A stretch of DNA of 40,415 nucleotides from Thermoplasmata archaeon (GCA_020696365.1 JAEHCM010000010.1:1-40415), one strand, 5' to 3'; shown: positions 14,688-24,557, counted from the first letter of the stretch. The notes: generated from the sequence alone by a model not told the origin. Numbers and translations are program-made.

Positions 14688-15724
14688 GGCACTAGCCTCC
14701 CCTCCGCGAGCTGTTCGTAGAGCTCCTTGAGCATTCCCGCCGTGATTTTCATGTCGTGCTGCGCGGCCAGTCGCATCGCACCGTCGACCATCCGCCTTCT
14801 CAACTCGTCGTCGTCCAGCAGTCGTTCGAGATTCTCCGCGAATTCGTCATCGGTCCTGCTCTTGATGCAGTGTGTGCCGTCCACGACCCAGTCCTCATAC
14901 ACGGGGATGTCCCGGATCAGCAGGGGGCAGCCGCAGCTAGCAGCTTCGAGCATCACATTGCCATAGCTCTCGGCTTTCGTCGGGAACATGAATACGTCGG
15001 CGGCGGAGTACACGTCCACGATCCGGTCGAACGGGACATGACCCGGGAAGTGCACATTTGCCGGCGGCGATGTCTGAAGCGCGTCCTCCAGCAGCATCTC
15101 CGAAGCCCCTATCCAGACGAAGACGACATCTTTTCTGTGGACAAGCTTCGAGGCAACATTGACAAACGTGTCAACGCCCTTTCTAGGTATTCGCAACCCC
15201 ACGCTGACTATGAGCTTCTGATCCTCACCTACGCCTATACTGTTCCTGAATTCATGTCCCCTGCTCGCGTCGCGCACAAACACCTCGCGGTTGATGCCGT
15301 TCGGTATAGTTCTGAACGGCCCTCGAACGCCGTCTCTTGAGAGCGATTTGGCAACGTATGGAGTCGCACCGAGCACGACGTCTCCCATGTTGTAGAACAA
15401 GGTCGAATATCTCCGGACGAACGGATAGAATAGGTCGCCTCCCTTGAACCCTCCCTTAATGAGTTCAGGGAGATGCCGTCCGTGGACCACCAGTGGTTTC
15501 CCAGCTATCTTCCTCCTCAGCGCCCACATGAAGGAGTTCGGAAGAGGGCTGTGGATGTGGAGCACATCGTAATCGGAGCCAGGGTCGTTGAAGACCACCC
15601 GACATCCCAGCTTCTCCAACTCCTTGGCGACCATAGGAGCGTTCGTCCCCATTCCGCCTGGGTTCTTGAACGGGATCAGCTTCCTATAGCTCTCCAACTC
15701 CGTGAGCATGCAAACAGAGACCAT
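14684..15724 (-). CDS. Glycosyltransferase family 4 (GT-B fold)
   Basis: The N-terminal Rossmann domain has the glycine-rich acceptor loop PGGMGTNAPMVAKEL and DVLHIHSPLP. The C-terminal donor domain has LIVSVGLRIPRKGVDTFV, FPGHVPFDRI and the EX7E-type motif in KAESYGNVMLEAASCGCPLL, typical of retaining GT4 enzymes. It probably transfers a nucleotide-sugar to a lipid or glycan head group on the cytoplasmic face. ATG 15724 is chosen because the longer frame from TTG 15808 would run through the TATA box (about 15790-15802), and the protein family starts close to this Met. The stop overlaps the DedA start. Acceptor and sugar cannot be read from sequence. Confidence 0.85.
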   Translation of the reverse strand: MVSVCMLTELESYRKLIPFKNPGGMGTNAPMVAKELEKLGCRVVFNDPGSDYDVLHIHSPLPNSFMWALRRKIAGKPLVVHGRHLPELIKGGFKGGDLFYPFVRRYSTLFYNMGDVVLGATPYVAKSLSRDGVRGPFRTIPNGINREVFVRDASRGHEFRNSIGVGEDQKLIVSVGLRIPRKGVDTFVNVASKLVHRKDVVFVWIGASEMLLEDALQTSPPANVHFPGHVPFDRIVDVYSAADVFMFPTKAESYGNVMLEAASCGCPLLIRDIPVYEDWVVDGTHCIKSRTDDEFAENLERLLDDDELRRRMVDGAMRLAAQHDMKITAGMLKELYEQLAEGRLVP

Positions 15725-15789
15725 CTCTAAGTCCTTCCAGACGAGCTCATGGACCAAGCCCGAGCCTTGGCCGCGATGATAGTTTCTGG

Positions 15790-15802
15790 ACATATATATA
15801 TA
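15790..15802 (-). promoter_or_regulatory. TATA box for the GT4-DedA-mannosyltransferase operon
   Basis: GTATATATATATG on the minus strand predicts transcription start near 15768, about 45 bases before the chosen ATG 15724. It supports reading GT4, DedA and the mannosyltransferase-GtrA gene as one unit. The stretch between here and 16042 contains no other recognisable feature. Confidence 0.55.
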
Positions 15803-16041
15803 CCCCAAACACGGGGGATGGCGCTGGCGGCTCAGCCGGAATGACGATTGCTGACAATTCCGCCCATCACCATCATTTCGCGAGGGCCGGATATTAACCC
15901 CTAATCTGCCCCTAATTAAACATGGGGGCCATAATCTTCAAATCTGGCAGGAAGCCTCAGAGAATGGATTTCTTTACCGGTACAAAATGGGCCTTGTGTC
16001 TTGGTACATCCGCGGTGCGCGGACAGGGCCGTCGAAGACTT

Positions 16042-19000
16042 CTACGAACGAAGGCCCCCGTCGGGGACCACAGGATCGCCCGCCGACGCCTTTTCTATGC
16101 TGGTTGGAGCCATTCCACCCTTTCGGCCCTTCAGGACGAAGAACATCACCAACGCGATGATGGCCAACGCGATGACGATCCCGAGGGCTAGGCCGTAGGA
16201 TTCGATGAAGCTCTTCCCATCTTCTTGTTCCTCCTCATCTTCCTCGACGGTGATGGTCACCGTGTCGGTATTCGTTTCGCCCTCAGAATCCTCGACAGTC
16301 AGCGTCACGATGTATGTCCCTGCGATGTCGAAGGTGAACGTCGGGCTAACACCGTATAGCTCCCTCGCCCAGCCGTCGTACGCGTAAGTCCACGTGTAGT
16401 TCTCGATCGAACCGCTGTCGTCGGTGGAGGCGGATCCGTTGAAGGTGACCACATCACCGACGGTCACAGTCTGGTTCGCCCCAGCATCGGCGACCGGTGG
16501 TTCGTTCACCTCAAGCACGGTGATGATGATCGTGTCCGTAGCATAGTTGTCTGCGGTATCCGAGACGTTCAACGTGACGGGATATGTCCCGGGGGTTTCG
16601 AAGGTATAGGTCGGACCGACTTCGTATAATGTCTTCTCGGTTCCATCTGTGAAAGTCCAGGTGTAGTTGACAATATCCATATTGTCGGAGGAGCCGCTGC
16701 CATCAAAGGTGACAGGAGTGTCTTCATCGACTGTCTGATTTGAACCGGCATCGGTAATTGGTGGAGTTATATCAGCGACTCTTATTGTAACATTATCCGT
16801 ATCCCAAAGTCCAGCGAAATCAACTACCATTAGGGTTACGACATATTCTCCAGGATGTTGAAAGACAATAGTCGTATGTTCACCCATTAGAAATGTCTCA
16901 ACTTCGACTCCATCGATTATCTTGATGGAACTCCAGGAGTAGTTTGCAATGCCAATGTTATCGGTAGATTCACTCCCATCTAATGCTACGATTGTGTCTT
17001 CCGTAACATTCTGATCAGGACCTGCATCTGCCAATGGCATTGTGGTATCATTAACGGTGATAGTGACCGCATCAGTGTCCCAGTTACTTGCGGCATCTGT
17101 GACATTCAGCGTGACAGTGTATGTCCCTGGAGCTTCGAATGCATAGGTTTGGCTGACACCATACAATGTCTTCGCGGTCCCATCAATGAAAGTCCAAGCG
17201 TAATTCAATATGCCGGTATTATCGGTTGAATTGCTGCCATCGAATTCAACAGAGTCGCCCTCTTCCACCGTTTGATCTGTGCCGGCGTCCGCTATTGGAT
17301 TCGTCGTATCGAGAACGGTAATGGTGACGTTATCCTCAGCATGATTCCCATCAGCATCTGAGACGTTCAGCATGATCTCATACGCTCCAGGTGTGGTGAA
17401 TGAGTAGCCTGGGCTTATTCCATATAGCGTCTTCGCTGTACCGTCCGAAAAGGTCCAAGTGTAATTGACTATGCCAACATTGTCCGTTGAACCGCTTCCG
17501 TCAAAGATGACGAGAGTATCTTCATCGACTGCTTGATCTGTGCCCGCGTCTGCTATTGGCGGAGGCTCGTCAACAATAACCCGTCTTGTTGCACTATCCG
17601 TAAGAAGACCGGAATCCATTACCTCGAGTCTGATTGTATATTCGCCCTCCTCAGCATACTGATGTTGCCCAGTCTTGTCTGTAGACCAAACGGTATCCCA
17701 AACGCTATCATTCCCCCAGTCCCACCTGACCTCTAAAACGTCTATGGTGTCCTCCCTGTCCCATGATCCTGACGCGTTGACCTGGAACACGGTAGTGACA
17801 TCACCCGCTAAGGGTTCCACGGTGAAGAATGCAACTGGGATCGCGTTCGGGACGTTGATGGGGCGCATCAATGGATAGTGGTCGTCCACTCCTGTGTATA
17901 TGGAGTATGGAGTGTCCCCAATGCCGTCTGCTCCTAGCATATCTTGAGACGGCCCACTGTGTTCGTCCATTCCGGCATAATCACTCCAGTAGTTGCCTCC
18001 GACCGGATAGGACTCGTTCCAGCGATTGTCATCGTTCGTGTAGATTGGTGCTTGAGAGTAGATGTTGGACTGGAAGTTGTTATGGTACACCGTGCCACCT
18101 GAACAGTAGATTAGACGAAGTCCAAGATCGTTCGACGTCAGATTGTTGTCGACTACCAGAATCTCAGAGCAATCCGATAGGAAGACTCCCTCCTCGTTGT
18201 CAAAGACATCATTCTCTTCAATGACGACATCGTCGCAGCCATCGCTGCGCACTCCTACCCCGTGCCCGCTGATACGGTTTTTCGAAACGAACAAGTGGCT
18301 TACGGCGGATAGACTGAGCCCTGAGCCACTCCGGAGGAACGGGTTCTCAAAAATACTGCCGGAGACATTCGCATGATTTCCTCTTGTGAGATATACGTTG
18401 CCATAACCGTGAATCTCGCAGCTGCTCACAGTGAGGTTCGTGAACTCAGTCGCACTGAGAGCGCGGTTGTTCCCCGACAGATTGCATGCGCTCAGCGTCA
18501 CATTAGCTATGTCCCACAGCTCGAGTCCGCTGAACTTGTTGTCATAGATGTGGCAATCCGAAATCTCGACGTCGGCTGCATGCTTAATCATCACTCCGAC
18601 ACTCGCGGGCCCTATACCAATGCCCGAGACCTTCAGGTCAGAACAGTTGATTACGATGAGTTGTCCGGTGGGCATGCCTTCACAACGCACGCCAACTGAG
18701 TCTCTGAAGAACCTCACCGGGTCGCCATTGACTGTGTTCGACGTATCCAAGAGAATTGTAGTGTACTCTTCCGCACTCGCGTGATAGATGTATATCCCCT
18801 CTCCCGTGAGGCTGTTCCCGCTCAGGTTCGTGTGGGTGGATTCGTGCATGTAGATTCCTGAGGTGTTGCGAGTAAGGGGATATCCGGCTCTGTGCCAACC
18901 ATTCAGGGCAAGGGTGTTGTTCGAGATAGTCACCCCACTACTGGACTGCTCCCACAGGCCCACTCCACTATTGCCAGTAATGATGTTGCTCGTCACGTTG

Positions 19001-19659
19001 ATACCAGAGCAGCCCGTCAGGGTGACTCCTTCGCCTCCATATCCCGTTGGGTCAAGATTATCATTGATGCGGTTGCCCTGAGCCAGGATATTCTGTGATG
19101 ACGCGAGCACGATTCCCGCGTCCCTATTGTCGGTGAGATCATTGTCGGTTATCGCGATGTCGTGACATCCGCTCAGATATATGCCGCGTCCATTTCCATG
19201 GAGGGAATTGTTCGTAACTGTGAGATTGGATGAACTGCGCGCGACTATTCCACTACCGCTCCCCATCTCGGATCCGATTACATTCTCGACCGTCCCGTTC
19301 TGAACATTCTCGAATTCGACTATGTTTGGGCCCACGGAAAAGGAATCCCCTCGGAGGCTGCAGTTTCTTATCACAAAATGGGCCTGGGTGTTGATGATTT
19401 CAATGCATGTGCCTATCGGCATGACATAGATGTACCAATCCTCGATGATATATGGGTCGGATTCAATCCCGCTCCCGCCAGTCACACCATTCTCAGACGT
19501 GAACTGGCTGTCGTTGTAGATGTAGATGCCAGTGTATCGAGTCGTATAAGCTGAACTTGGTTCAGAGGCACAGTAGATGAGCATGGTCAAGCATGCAAGA
19601 AGCATCATGCCGACAATACCGAGGCAGACGCCCTTCAACTTCCTCTCCGTTCCGAACAC
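16042..19659 (-). CDS. Large surface protein: NosD-type beta-helix plus six PKD domains, C-terminal membrane anchor
   Basis: The 1205-residue protein begins with a signal-like hydrophobic segment (GIVGMMLLACLTMLIYCA, about 14-31). Residues about 60-600 are repeated short turns with N-x-S/T and G-I patterns (NITGNSGVGLWEQSSSGVTISNN), a right-handed parallel beta-helix of the NosD/periplasmic copper-binding type. Six PKD domains follow (about 610-1135). Four of them carry a variant of WTFSDGTAKTLYG; domain four is diverged. An acidic spacer (EEDEEEQED), a membrane helix (GLALGIVIALAIIALVMFFVL) and a basic stop-transfer sequence close it. The many N-glycosylation sequons fit the neighbouring glycosyltransferases. 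TATA-like AATAAATA at 19684-19691 predicts a nearly leaderless start at ATG 19659. Adhesion or carbohydrate binding is likely, but the ligand is unknown. Confidence 0.85.
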   Translation of the reverse strand: MFGTERKLKGVCLGIVGMMLLACLTMLIYCASEPSSAYTTRYTGIYIYNDSQFTSENGVTGGSGIESDPYIIEDWYIYVMPIGTCIEIINTQAHFVIRNCSLRGDSFSVGPNIVEFENVQNGTVENVIGSEMGSGSGIVARSSSNLTVTNNSLHGNGRGIYLSGCHDIAITDNDLTDNRDAGIVLASSQNILAQGNRINDNLDPTGYGGEGVTLTGCSGINVTSNIITGNSGVGLWEQSSSGVTISNNTLALNGWHRAGYPLTRNTSGIYMHESTHTNLSGNSLTGEGIYIYHASAEEYTTILLDTSNTVNGDPVRFFRDSVGVRCEGMPTGQLIVINCSDLKVSGIGIGPASVGVMIKHAADVEISDCHIYDNKFSGLELWDIANVTLSACNLSGNNRALSATEFTNLTVSSCEIHGYGNVYLTRGNHANVSGSIFENPFLRSGSGLSLSAVSHLFVSKNRISGHGVGVRSDGCDDVVIEENDVFDNEEGVFLSDCSEILVVDNNLTSNDLGLRLIYCSGGTVYHNNFQSNIYSQAPIYTNDDNRWNESYPVGGNYWSDYAGMDEHSGPSQDMLGADGIGDTPYSIYTGVDDHYPLMRPINVPNAIPVAFFTVEPLAGDVTTVFQVNASGSWDREDTIDVLEVRWDWGNDSVWDTVWSTDKTGQHQYAEEGEYTIRLEVMDSGLLTDSATRRVIVDEPPPIADAGTDQAVDEDTLVIFDGSGSTDNVGIVNYTWTFSDGTAKTLYGISPGYSFTTPGAYEIMLNVSDADGNHAEDNVTITVLDTTNPIADAGTDQTVEEGDSVEFDGSNSTDNTGILNYAWTFIDGTAKTLYGVSQTYAFEAPGTYTVTLNVTDAASNWDTDAVTITVNDTTMPLADAGPDQNVTEDTIVALDGSESTDNIGIANYSWSSIKIIDGVEVETFLMGEHTTIVFQHPGEYVVTLMVVDFAGLWDTDNVTIRVADITPPITDAGSNQTVDEDTPVTFDGSGSSDNMDIVNYTWTFTDGTEKTLYEVGPTYTFETPGTYPVTLNVSDTADNYATDTIIITVLEVNEPPVADAGANQTVTVGDVVTFNGSASTDDSGSIENYTWTYAYDGWARELYGVSPTFTFDIAGTYIVTLTVEDSEGETNTDTVTITVEEDEEEQEDGKSFIESYGLALGIVIALAIIALVMFFVLKGRKGGMAPTSIEKASAGDPVVPDGGLRS

Positions 19660-19917
19660 ATGGCGAGGAAGCGCCGCGGGCTATTTATTCGTTGTCCTCA
19701 GTTAAAACAACTTCTCGTTCTCTTGGTCCCTGGTCACGCTCTCATCTTCACATTATAGTCCACTCTGTCGCACTGCCCAGTGCTTCGGGACGTGGCCTGC
19801 AAGTTCGTATGGAACCGTGGTTGTGTCCGCTCGGTGGTAGTCACCCCTCATCCGCTCTGAATCGACTAAATCTATTTATTGGAACCATCTCTACGCAGCC
19901 CCGTGGAGCGAAGGACC

Positions 19918-20349
19918 ATGTTGACATCCGCATTGCTTTTCGCAGTATGCACTTTCCTGCTTTGGGGAACGACGAATTTTCTGATAAGCTATGGTGAGAA
20001 GAACAAGGGAATCGACCCGACTATGTTCGCTGCGGTCATGTTGGTCGCCATGGGCATCCTCGGAGTGGTATTGTTCGCCTACCTTCTCGTCAGGGGAGAT
20101 CCCATCACGATGAACTGGAAGTTGGTCATTCCTGTCGCAGCAGGACTTCTCCTCGGCGTAGGAATCCTGACTTTCGCGTTCGCCATGTCACACAGCGAGA
20201 TGTCGACGGGCGCCACGGCCGCGATCGCCACGTCCAATGCGGTCTTCACGACTCTGCTAGCGCTAGTGTTCTTGCGGGAGAACATGACCTTCCAGGAATG
20301 GGTCGGGATAGGCACCGTAGTGCTCGGCATAATCATCTTGAGGATCTAG
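19918..20349 (+). CDS. Half-size EamA/DMT-type transporter (143 aa)
   Basis: The protein has one EamA repeat of about five helices, from LLFAVCTFLLWGTTNFLISYG to LVFLRENMTFQEWVGIGTVVLGIIIL. The closing segment is the conserved end of the family (FLRENMTxxEWxGIxLIxxGxxxL). Single-repeat members work as homo- or heterodimers. The substrate cannot be assigned. ATG 19918 follows GTGGAGCGAAGG, and TATA-like TCTATTTAT at about 19871-19879 predicts transcription start near 19903. It is divergent from the surface protein and convergent with imidazolonepropionase, only nine bases separating the last two. Confidence 0.82.
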   Translation: MLTSALLFAVCTFLLWGTTNFLISYGEKNKGIDPTMFAAVMLVAMGILGVVLFAYLLVRGDPITMNWKLVIPVAAGLLLGVGILTFAFAMSHSEMSTGATAAIATSNAVFTTLLALVFLRENMTFQEWVGIGTVVLGIIILRI

Positions 20350-20358
20350 CGGGTCCGT

Positions 20359-21621
20359 TCACGTCCCATCTCTCGAGAAGACTGGTCGTCCATCCTTAAC
20401 GACGACTTCGCAGAGGTTGACGCCCATCTGATAAGGTATCTGAGCGTGGCTCGGGACATCCATCACGAGAATGTCCGCCTTCTTCCCCGGTTCGAGCGAT
20501 CCGACGGACTTCTCGAGCCCCACGGCGGCCGCAGCGTTTATCGTTGACGCAACAAGCGCTTCTGCAGGGGTCATCCTCATGTTGTAGCAGGCCAAGGTCA
20601 TGGTGAACTGCATCGATGGGTTCCAGCAGTTCGGGTTGAGGTCCGTTGCGAGCGCGACGGGGACTCCCAACTCTATCAGCCTTCTGGCTTCCGCGTAATC
20701 GTCGAGCATCGATGAGAACGGAGTGCCGGGCAGGAGCACGCCCACCACCTGTTTCCTCGCCATCGCCATTATGCCGTCGTCCGAAGGTCTCGCAAGGTGG
20801 TCTGCGGATACGGCCCCGACTTCCGCCGCCAGCTCCGCCCCTCCTGTGCGCTCGAACTCGTCGGCGTGCACCTTCAGTCCGAGCCCCAGAGCCTTCGCCG
20901 CGAGGAGCACCTTTCTCGATTGTGCGACGGTGAACACCCCCTTCTCGCAGAAGACATCGCAGAACTCAGCGAGGCCGGATTCAGGAAGGTCCAGCAGCAC
21001 CTCGTCGATGATGAACTGGACGTACTCGTCCGCGCCGTCGGAGAACTCCGGCGGAACCGCATGCGCCCCCATGTATGTGGGGACGACATCGGCTTCGCAG
21101 GCCTCGTCGAGTCTCCTCATCGTTTCGAGGATCTTGAACTCGGTCTTCCTGTCCAGACCGTAACCGGATTTTCCCTCGACGGTCGTCGAGCCGTGTTGCA
21201 GCATCGTTCTGAGCCGCCGTTTCGACTGTTTGAAAAGGTCGTCAGGCGAAGCCGCTCTGGTGTCCCTCACGGTCCTGAGGATGCCACCGCCCTCTCTCAG
21301 GATGTCCATGTAGCTCATGCGCTTGAGCTTCATCTCGAGCTCGAACTCGCGTGAGCCGGCGAACACCAGATGCGTGTGCGGATCGACGAACCCAGGCATG
21401 ACGGTCTTTCCGGATGCGTCGATCACGTCGACTCCGTGCGCGCCATTGTCGCGAAGGATGTCGGGACTCTCACCTACCGCCTCGATGAGTCCATCCCGGA
21501 TGTACACGGCTCCGTCTCTGATGATGCCAAGGTCGGACATCTCTCCCTTGATTCTCGGCCTGCATGGCCCTCGCATCGTGAGCATCTCGGATGCGTGGAC
21601 TATGAACAGTTCCTCAGACAA
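20359..21621 (-). CDS. hutI: Imidazolonepropionase
   Basis: The 420-residue amidohydrolase opens the ring of imidazolone-5-propionate to N-formimino-L-glutamate in histidine degradation. Metal ligands are visible in FVDPHTHLVFAGSREFE (His82, His84), in VHADEF, and in ATDLNPNCW near the end. EGKSGYG and YMGAHAVP blocks are typical of HutI and separate it from other amidohydrolases. The start is TTG 21621, supported by GGAGGGAG about ten bases upstream and a TATA-like TTTTATAG near 21658. No other hut genes are in the window, so the rest of the pathway must be elsewhere or reduced. Confidence 0.9.
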   Translation of the reverse strand: MSEELFIVHASEMLTMRGPCRPRIKGEMSDLGIIRDGAVYIRDGLIEAVGESPDILRDNGAHGVDVIDASGKTVMPGFVDPHTHLVFAGSREFELEMKLKRMSYMDILREGGGILRTVRDTRAASPDDLFKQSKRRLRTMLQHGSTTVEGKSGYGLDRKTEFKILETMRRLDEACEADVVPTYMGAHAVPPEFSDGADEYVQFIIDEVLLDLPESGLAEFCDVFCEKGVFTVAQSRKVLLAAKALGLGLKVHADEFERTGGAELAAEVGAVSADHLARPSDDGIMAMARKQVVGVLLPGTPFSSMLDDYAEARRLIELGVPVALATDLNPNCWNPSMQFTMTLACYNMRMTPAEALVASTINAAAAVGLEKSVGSLEPGKKADILVMDVPSHAQIPYQMGVNLCEVVVKDGRPVFSRDGT

Positions 21622-21679
21622 TGCCGTGCTCCCTCCCAGTCGTAATTCCGTTCATATGCTATAAAACGAATTGGGCGGT

Positions 21680-23275
21680 TCACTGCCCACGCTTGCCGAC
21701 CAGCTCGTTGACGACGTATTCCATCGTATCCTGGGGGTTCAGCATCGTCTTGAAGTACCTGTAGTCCGAGGCCTCGAGCTCTCCCATGAAGTACGAGGAA
21801 ATCGCGTATGCGGACACGCCCACGACGGCCAGCAGCATGAGGGCCAGCCAGTCCACCGTCGGTATTAGCGCCCAATCCACGACGTACATCGCGCCGATCA
21901 TCGTTATAGCGCTGAGTATGTGCTTGAAGGAGCGTGAGTGAGGGAGCATCCTGCCGACCTTCCAGGCCATGTACCTGAGGACGAAGAAGTAGTATATCGA
22001 GCAGATCAGAAGGGCACCTGCGGCGCCCTCCCCCTTAAGGCCGAACATCTCGACCCCGAACAGGTTGTCTGGCACGAGGATGAGAAGAAGGGCCAGCTGC
22101 AGCAGTACGCCGACAAGGCCGATGAGGAACAATGTTCCTGGTCTTCCCAGCCCTGCGAGGACGGAGCGAAGGGGTATGACGAGTGCGACGACCGCGCCTG
22201 CCATGACCAACATGTCCATGCTCCTCACGGCGACGACGAACTCCTCGGATAGGAACACCCTTAGGATATCCGAGCCGTACATCAGGTAGAACGCCGCAGT
22301 GGGTACGACTATCAGGGAGACGTATCGCTCCGCCTGGTTCACGACGTCCCAGCTAGCAGAGGTGTCCCTCCTGACGAAGTATGTGGTGACTGACGGAAGG
22401 ATCAGTGTGGCAACGGACAAGGAGAACACCCCCACGAAGATCGCCATCCTCTGTACGCCGAAGTACAGTCCCAGCTCGTGTTCACCCCAGAAGTAGCCGA
22501 CGACCGCCTTGTCGAGATACAGGTCGATTATGATGATTACGGACACGAGGAAGACAGGCGCAAGGGATGTGATGTACCTCCTCAACGTCTCCTTGTCGGG
22601 CATGGAGATTCTGTAGGGCCTCATCAGGAGCGCCACGAGGATCATCGATGCGATTATGCCCGCAGCATACGCTGACGCGAGGAACGCCGGCGCGTTCGTG
22701 CTCGCACCCAAAGGCGAGAGCGCTATGAATATCACGAACGAGACTCGGACGACGAGTTCCAGGATCGATGGCACATGTACTTTGGCGTCCGCGCCGATGG
22801 CGTCGAATGTGTGGGTGGCGATCTGGCTGATCCCGAGCAGGACGTAGTACACGAGGAACACGTACATCGTGTCCGTCACCGTCGGTATTAGCGTCACGCC
22901 GCTAGGCATCATCCCGCCTGCGGTTCCGTCCTTCCAGGACTCTATCATGATCAGAGTGGCGACCGAGAACACGCCTAGGAGGATGAGCCTGATGACGGCG
23001 TACGCCCCGATGCATTTGCTCGGGTCCTCACTGGAGTTCATCTGGCGGACATGGACCGAACCGACTCCGAAATCCGAGAGGAAGCTGAGTGCTCCGATGA
23101 CTGCAACGCCGAAGCCGAGTATGCCGAGAACATCGGCTCCCATGTTCTTCGCTATGAATATCAGGGCGGTCGTGCTAAGTAGCGCACCGAGAACGTTGTT
23201 GGTGACCGAGAGAGCCGCCTTCGGGCTCATGAGCCGCTTCGGCTGGTCGTCCCCTCCGGCCGCCTGCTCAGGCAT
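21680..23275 (-). CDS. Polysaccharide/lipid-linked oligosaccharide flippase (MOP superfamily, Wzx/RfbX-like)
   Basis: About 14 hydrophobic segments are seen over 531 residues. The amphipathic N-terminal region (SPKAALSVTNNVLGALLSTTALIFIAKNMG, shown in pieces by SVTNNVLGALLS) and the LGILGFGVAVIGALSFLSDFG block resemble the first helices of polysaccharide export flippases. It probably moves lipid-linked glycans across the membrane, matching the nearby glycosyltransferases. ATG 23275 is chosen over the longer upstream frame because TATA-like GTTATATTAC near 23297-23306 places the transcript start almost exactly at this codon. It is followed by the separate, TTG-starting hutI gene 58 bases downstream. 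Confidence 0.8.
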   Translation of the reverse strand: MPEQAAGGDDQPKRLMSPKAALSVTNNVLGALLSTTALIFIAKNMGADVLGILGFGVAVIGALSFLSDFGVGSVHVRQMNSSEDPSKCIGAYAVIRLILLGVFSVATLIMIESWKDGTAGGMMPSGVTLIPTVTDTMYVFLVYYVLLGISQIATHTFDAIGADAKVHVPSILELVVRVSFVIFIALSPLGASTNAPAFLASAYAAGIIASMILVALLMRPYRISMPDKETLRRYITSLAPVFLVSVIIIIDLYLDKAVVGYFWGEHELGLYFGVQRMAIFVGVFSLSVATLILPSVTTYFVRRDTSASWDVVNQAERYVSLIVVPTAAFYLMYGSDILRVFLSEEFVVAVRSMDMLVMAGAVVALVIPLRSVLAGLGRPGTLFLIGLVGVLLQLALLLILVPDNLFGVEMFGLKGEGAAGALLICSIYYFFVLRYMAWKVGRMLPHSRSFKHILSAITMIGAMYVVDWALIPTVDWLALMLLAVVGVSAYAISSYFMGELEASDYRYFKTMLNPQDTMEYVVNELVGKRGQ

Positions 23276-23327
23276 GCATCCTAAAGATAACGAGCGTAAT
23301 ATAACTCTGCTGGTATCGCGTGCTGGC

Positions 23328-24452
23328 TCACAGTGTCCCCGCAACCTCGGACACTATCTCCATCCCTTTCTCGATGTTCTCCTGCGAGTTGGCGTACGAG
23401 AACCTCAGATGCCCCTCCCCACGCGTGCCGAACGCAGACCCTGGAGCGCATATGACGCCAGCCCTGAGCAACCTCTGCGCGAACTCGTCCGAGGTGGTTT
23501 CCTGGGTGTATCTGGGGAAGACGTAGAACGCGCCGTCAACGGGCGGCGTCCGAAACGACGGGATATCAGCCAGCTTCCTCATCATGAGGTCTCGCCTCGC
23601 CCTGAATTCGGAGAGCATGCTCTCCCTGAACCTCTTGCGTATCTTCATGCCTTCGAGAACCGCATACTGGGTGGCTGTCGGCGGGCAGGCTAGCGTGTAG
23701 TACTGCACCTTCGCCAGCTGCTCGACGATCTCCTTGGACGTCGCGACGTATCCTATCCTCCATCCCGTGGCCGCGAGGGATTTGGAGAACGAATTGACTA
23801 TTATCGTATCGTCGTGGAAGCGCGCGAAGGACACGTGTTTTCCCTCGTAGACGAAGTTGTGGTACACCTCGTCCGACAGGATGTACAGGTCCCTATCGGA
23901 CGCGATGTCGCAGATCGCCTTGATGACGTGCTCGGGGAACACGGCCCCCGTCGGGTTCGACGGGCTGTTCACCACGATCGCCTTGGTGTTCGGGGTCAAG
24001 AGTCCCTGGATCTCGTCCGGATCCGGCCAGAAGTTGTTATCCTCGCTGAGAGTGTATTCGACAGGCGTTCCGCCAGCGAGGGTCACGTCCGGACCGTATA
24101 TTATGAAGCCCGGGTTCGGAATCAGCGCTTCGTCCCCCTTTCCGAGGATGGTCTCGCAGGCGATCCTCATGCCTTCCGTCGCTCCGACCGTTATGATGAT
24201 GTTCTCGAACTGGACGTCCCTTCTGTAGCTCTTGAGGTTCTCAGCTATCGCCTTCCTCAGCTCCAGAATGCCTGCGCTGGGACCGTACTTGTTCTTCCCA
24301 CGGTCCAGGGCATCCTTGAAAGCCTCAATCATCTCCTTCGGGGGCTGCACATCCGGCTCGCCAAGGCCGAGGTTGATCGCTCCTGGAGGCGCTGCCTCGA
24401 ACAGCTTCCGTATCCCGGAGAACTGGAGCGACGCCACCCTATTCGGGAACAT
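23328..24452 (-). CDS. Class I/II aminotransferase (aspartate/aromatic type, PLP)
   Basis: The fold type I aminotransferase of about 374 residues has substrate and cofactor motifs: NLGLGEPDVQPP near the N-terminus, KYGPSAGILELRKAIA, VVNSPSNPTGAVF, ILSDEVYHNFVY, and the Schiff-base lysine in NSFSKSLAATGWRIGY. The conserved C-terminal arginine is in HLRFSYA. It likely uses 2-oxoglutarate/glutamate with aspartate, aromatic or related amino acids; the exact substrate cannot be read. ATG 24452 is preferred over GTG 24470 because the conserved part starts at MFPNRVASLQFSGIR and a weak TATA (TTAATG near 24480) predicts a leaderless start close by. It is divergent from the ATP-cone gene. Confidence 0.88.
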   Translation of the reverse strand: MFPNRVASLQFSGIRKLFEAAPPGAINLGLGEPDVQPPKEMIEAFKDALDRGKNKYGPSAGILELRKAIAENLKSYRRDVQFENIIITVGATEGMRIACETILGKGDEALIPNPGFIIYGPDVTLAGGTPVEYTLSEDNNFWPDPDEIQGLLTPNTKAIVVNSPSNPTGAVFPEHVIKAICDIASDRDLYILSDEVYHNFVYEGKHVSFARFHDDTIIVNSFSKSLAATGWRIGYVATSKEIVEQLAKVQYYTLACPPTATQYAVLEGMKIRKRFRESMLSEFRARRDLMMRKLADIPSFRTPPVDGAFYVFPRYTQETTSDEFAQRLLRAGVICAPGSAFGTRGEGHLRFSYANSQENIEKGMEIVSEVAGTL

Positions 24453-24534
24453 CGTACACAGAACGCACACTTCCGTACATTAATCGTTCGGGTGTACTAC
24501 GCGTGAGTGGGCAACGTGTTAGCATCAGTCACGA

Positions 24535-24557
24535 GTTCAACCCGTCGTGCGTTGAAC
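24535..24557. promoter_or_regulatory. Inverted repeat in the intergenic region between aminotransferase and ATP-cone genes
   Basis: GTTCAAC and GTTGAAC are exact reverse complements separated by nine bases. The site lies between two divergent genes, about 80 bases upstream of the TATA-like GTTATATACG near 24617. It could be an operator or an RNA hairpin; sequence alone does not decide. Confidence 0.3.

Noticed and set aside
15725..15808. Longer N-terminus of the GT4 transferase from TTG 15808
   Set aside because: The extension runs through the GTATATATATATG promoter and encodes non-conserved sequence; ATG 15724 fits the family start.
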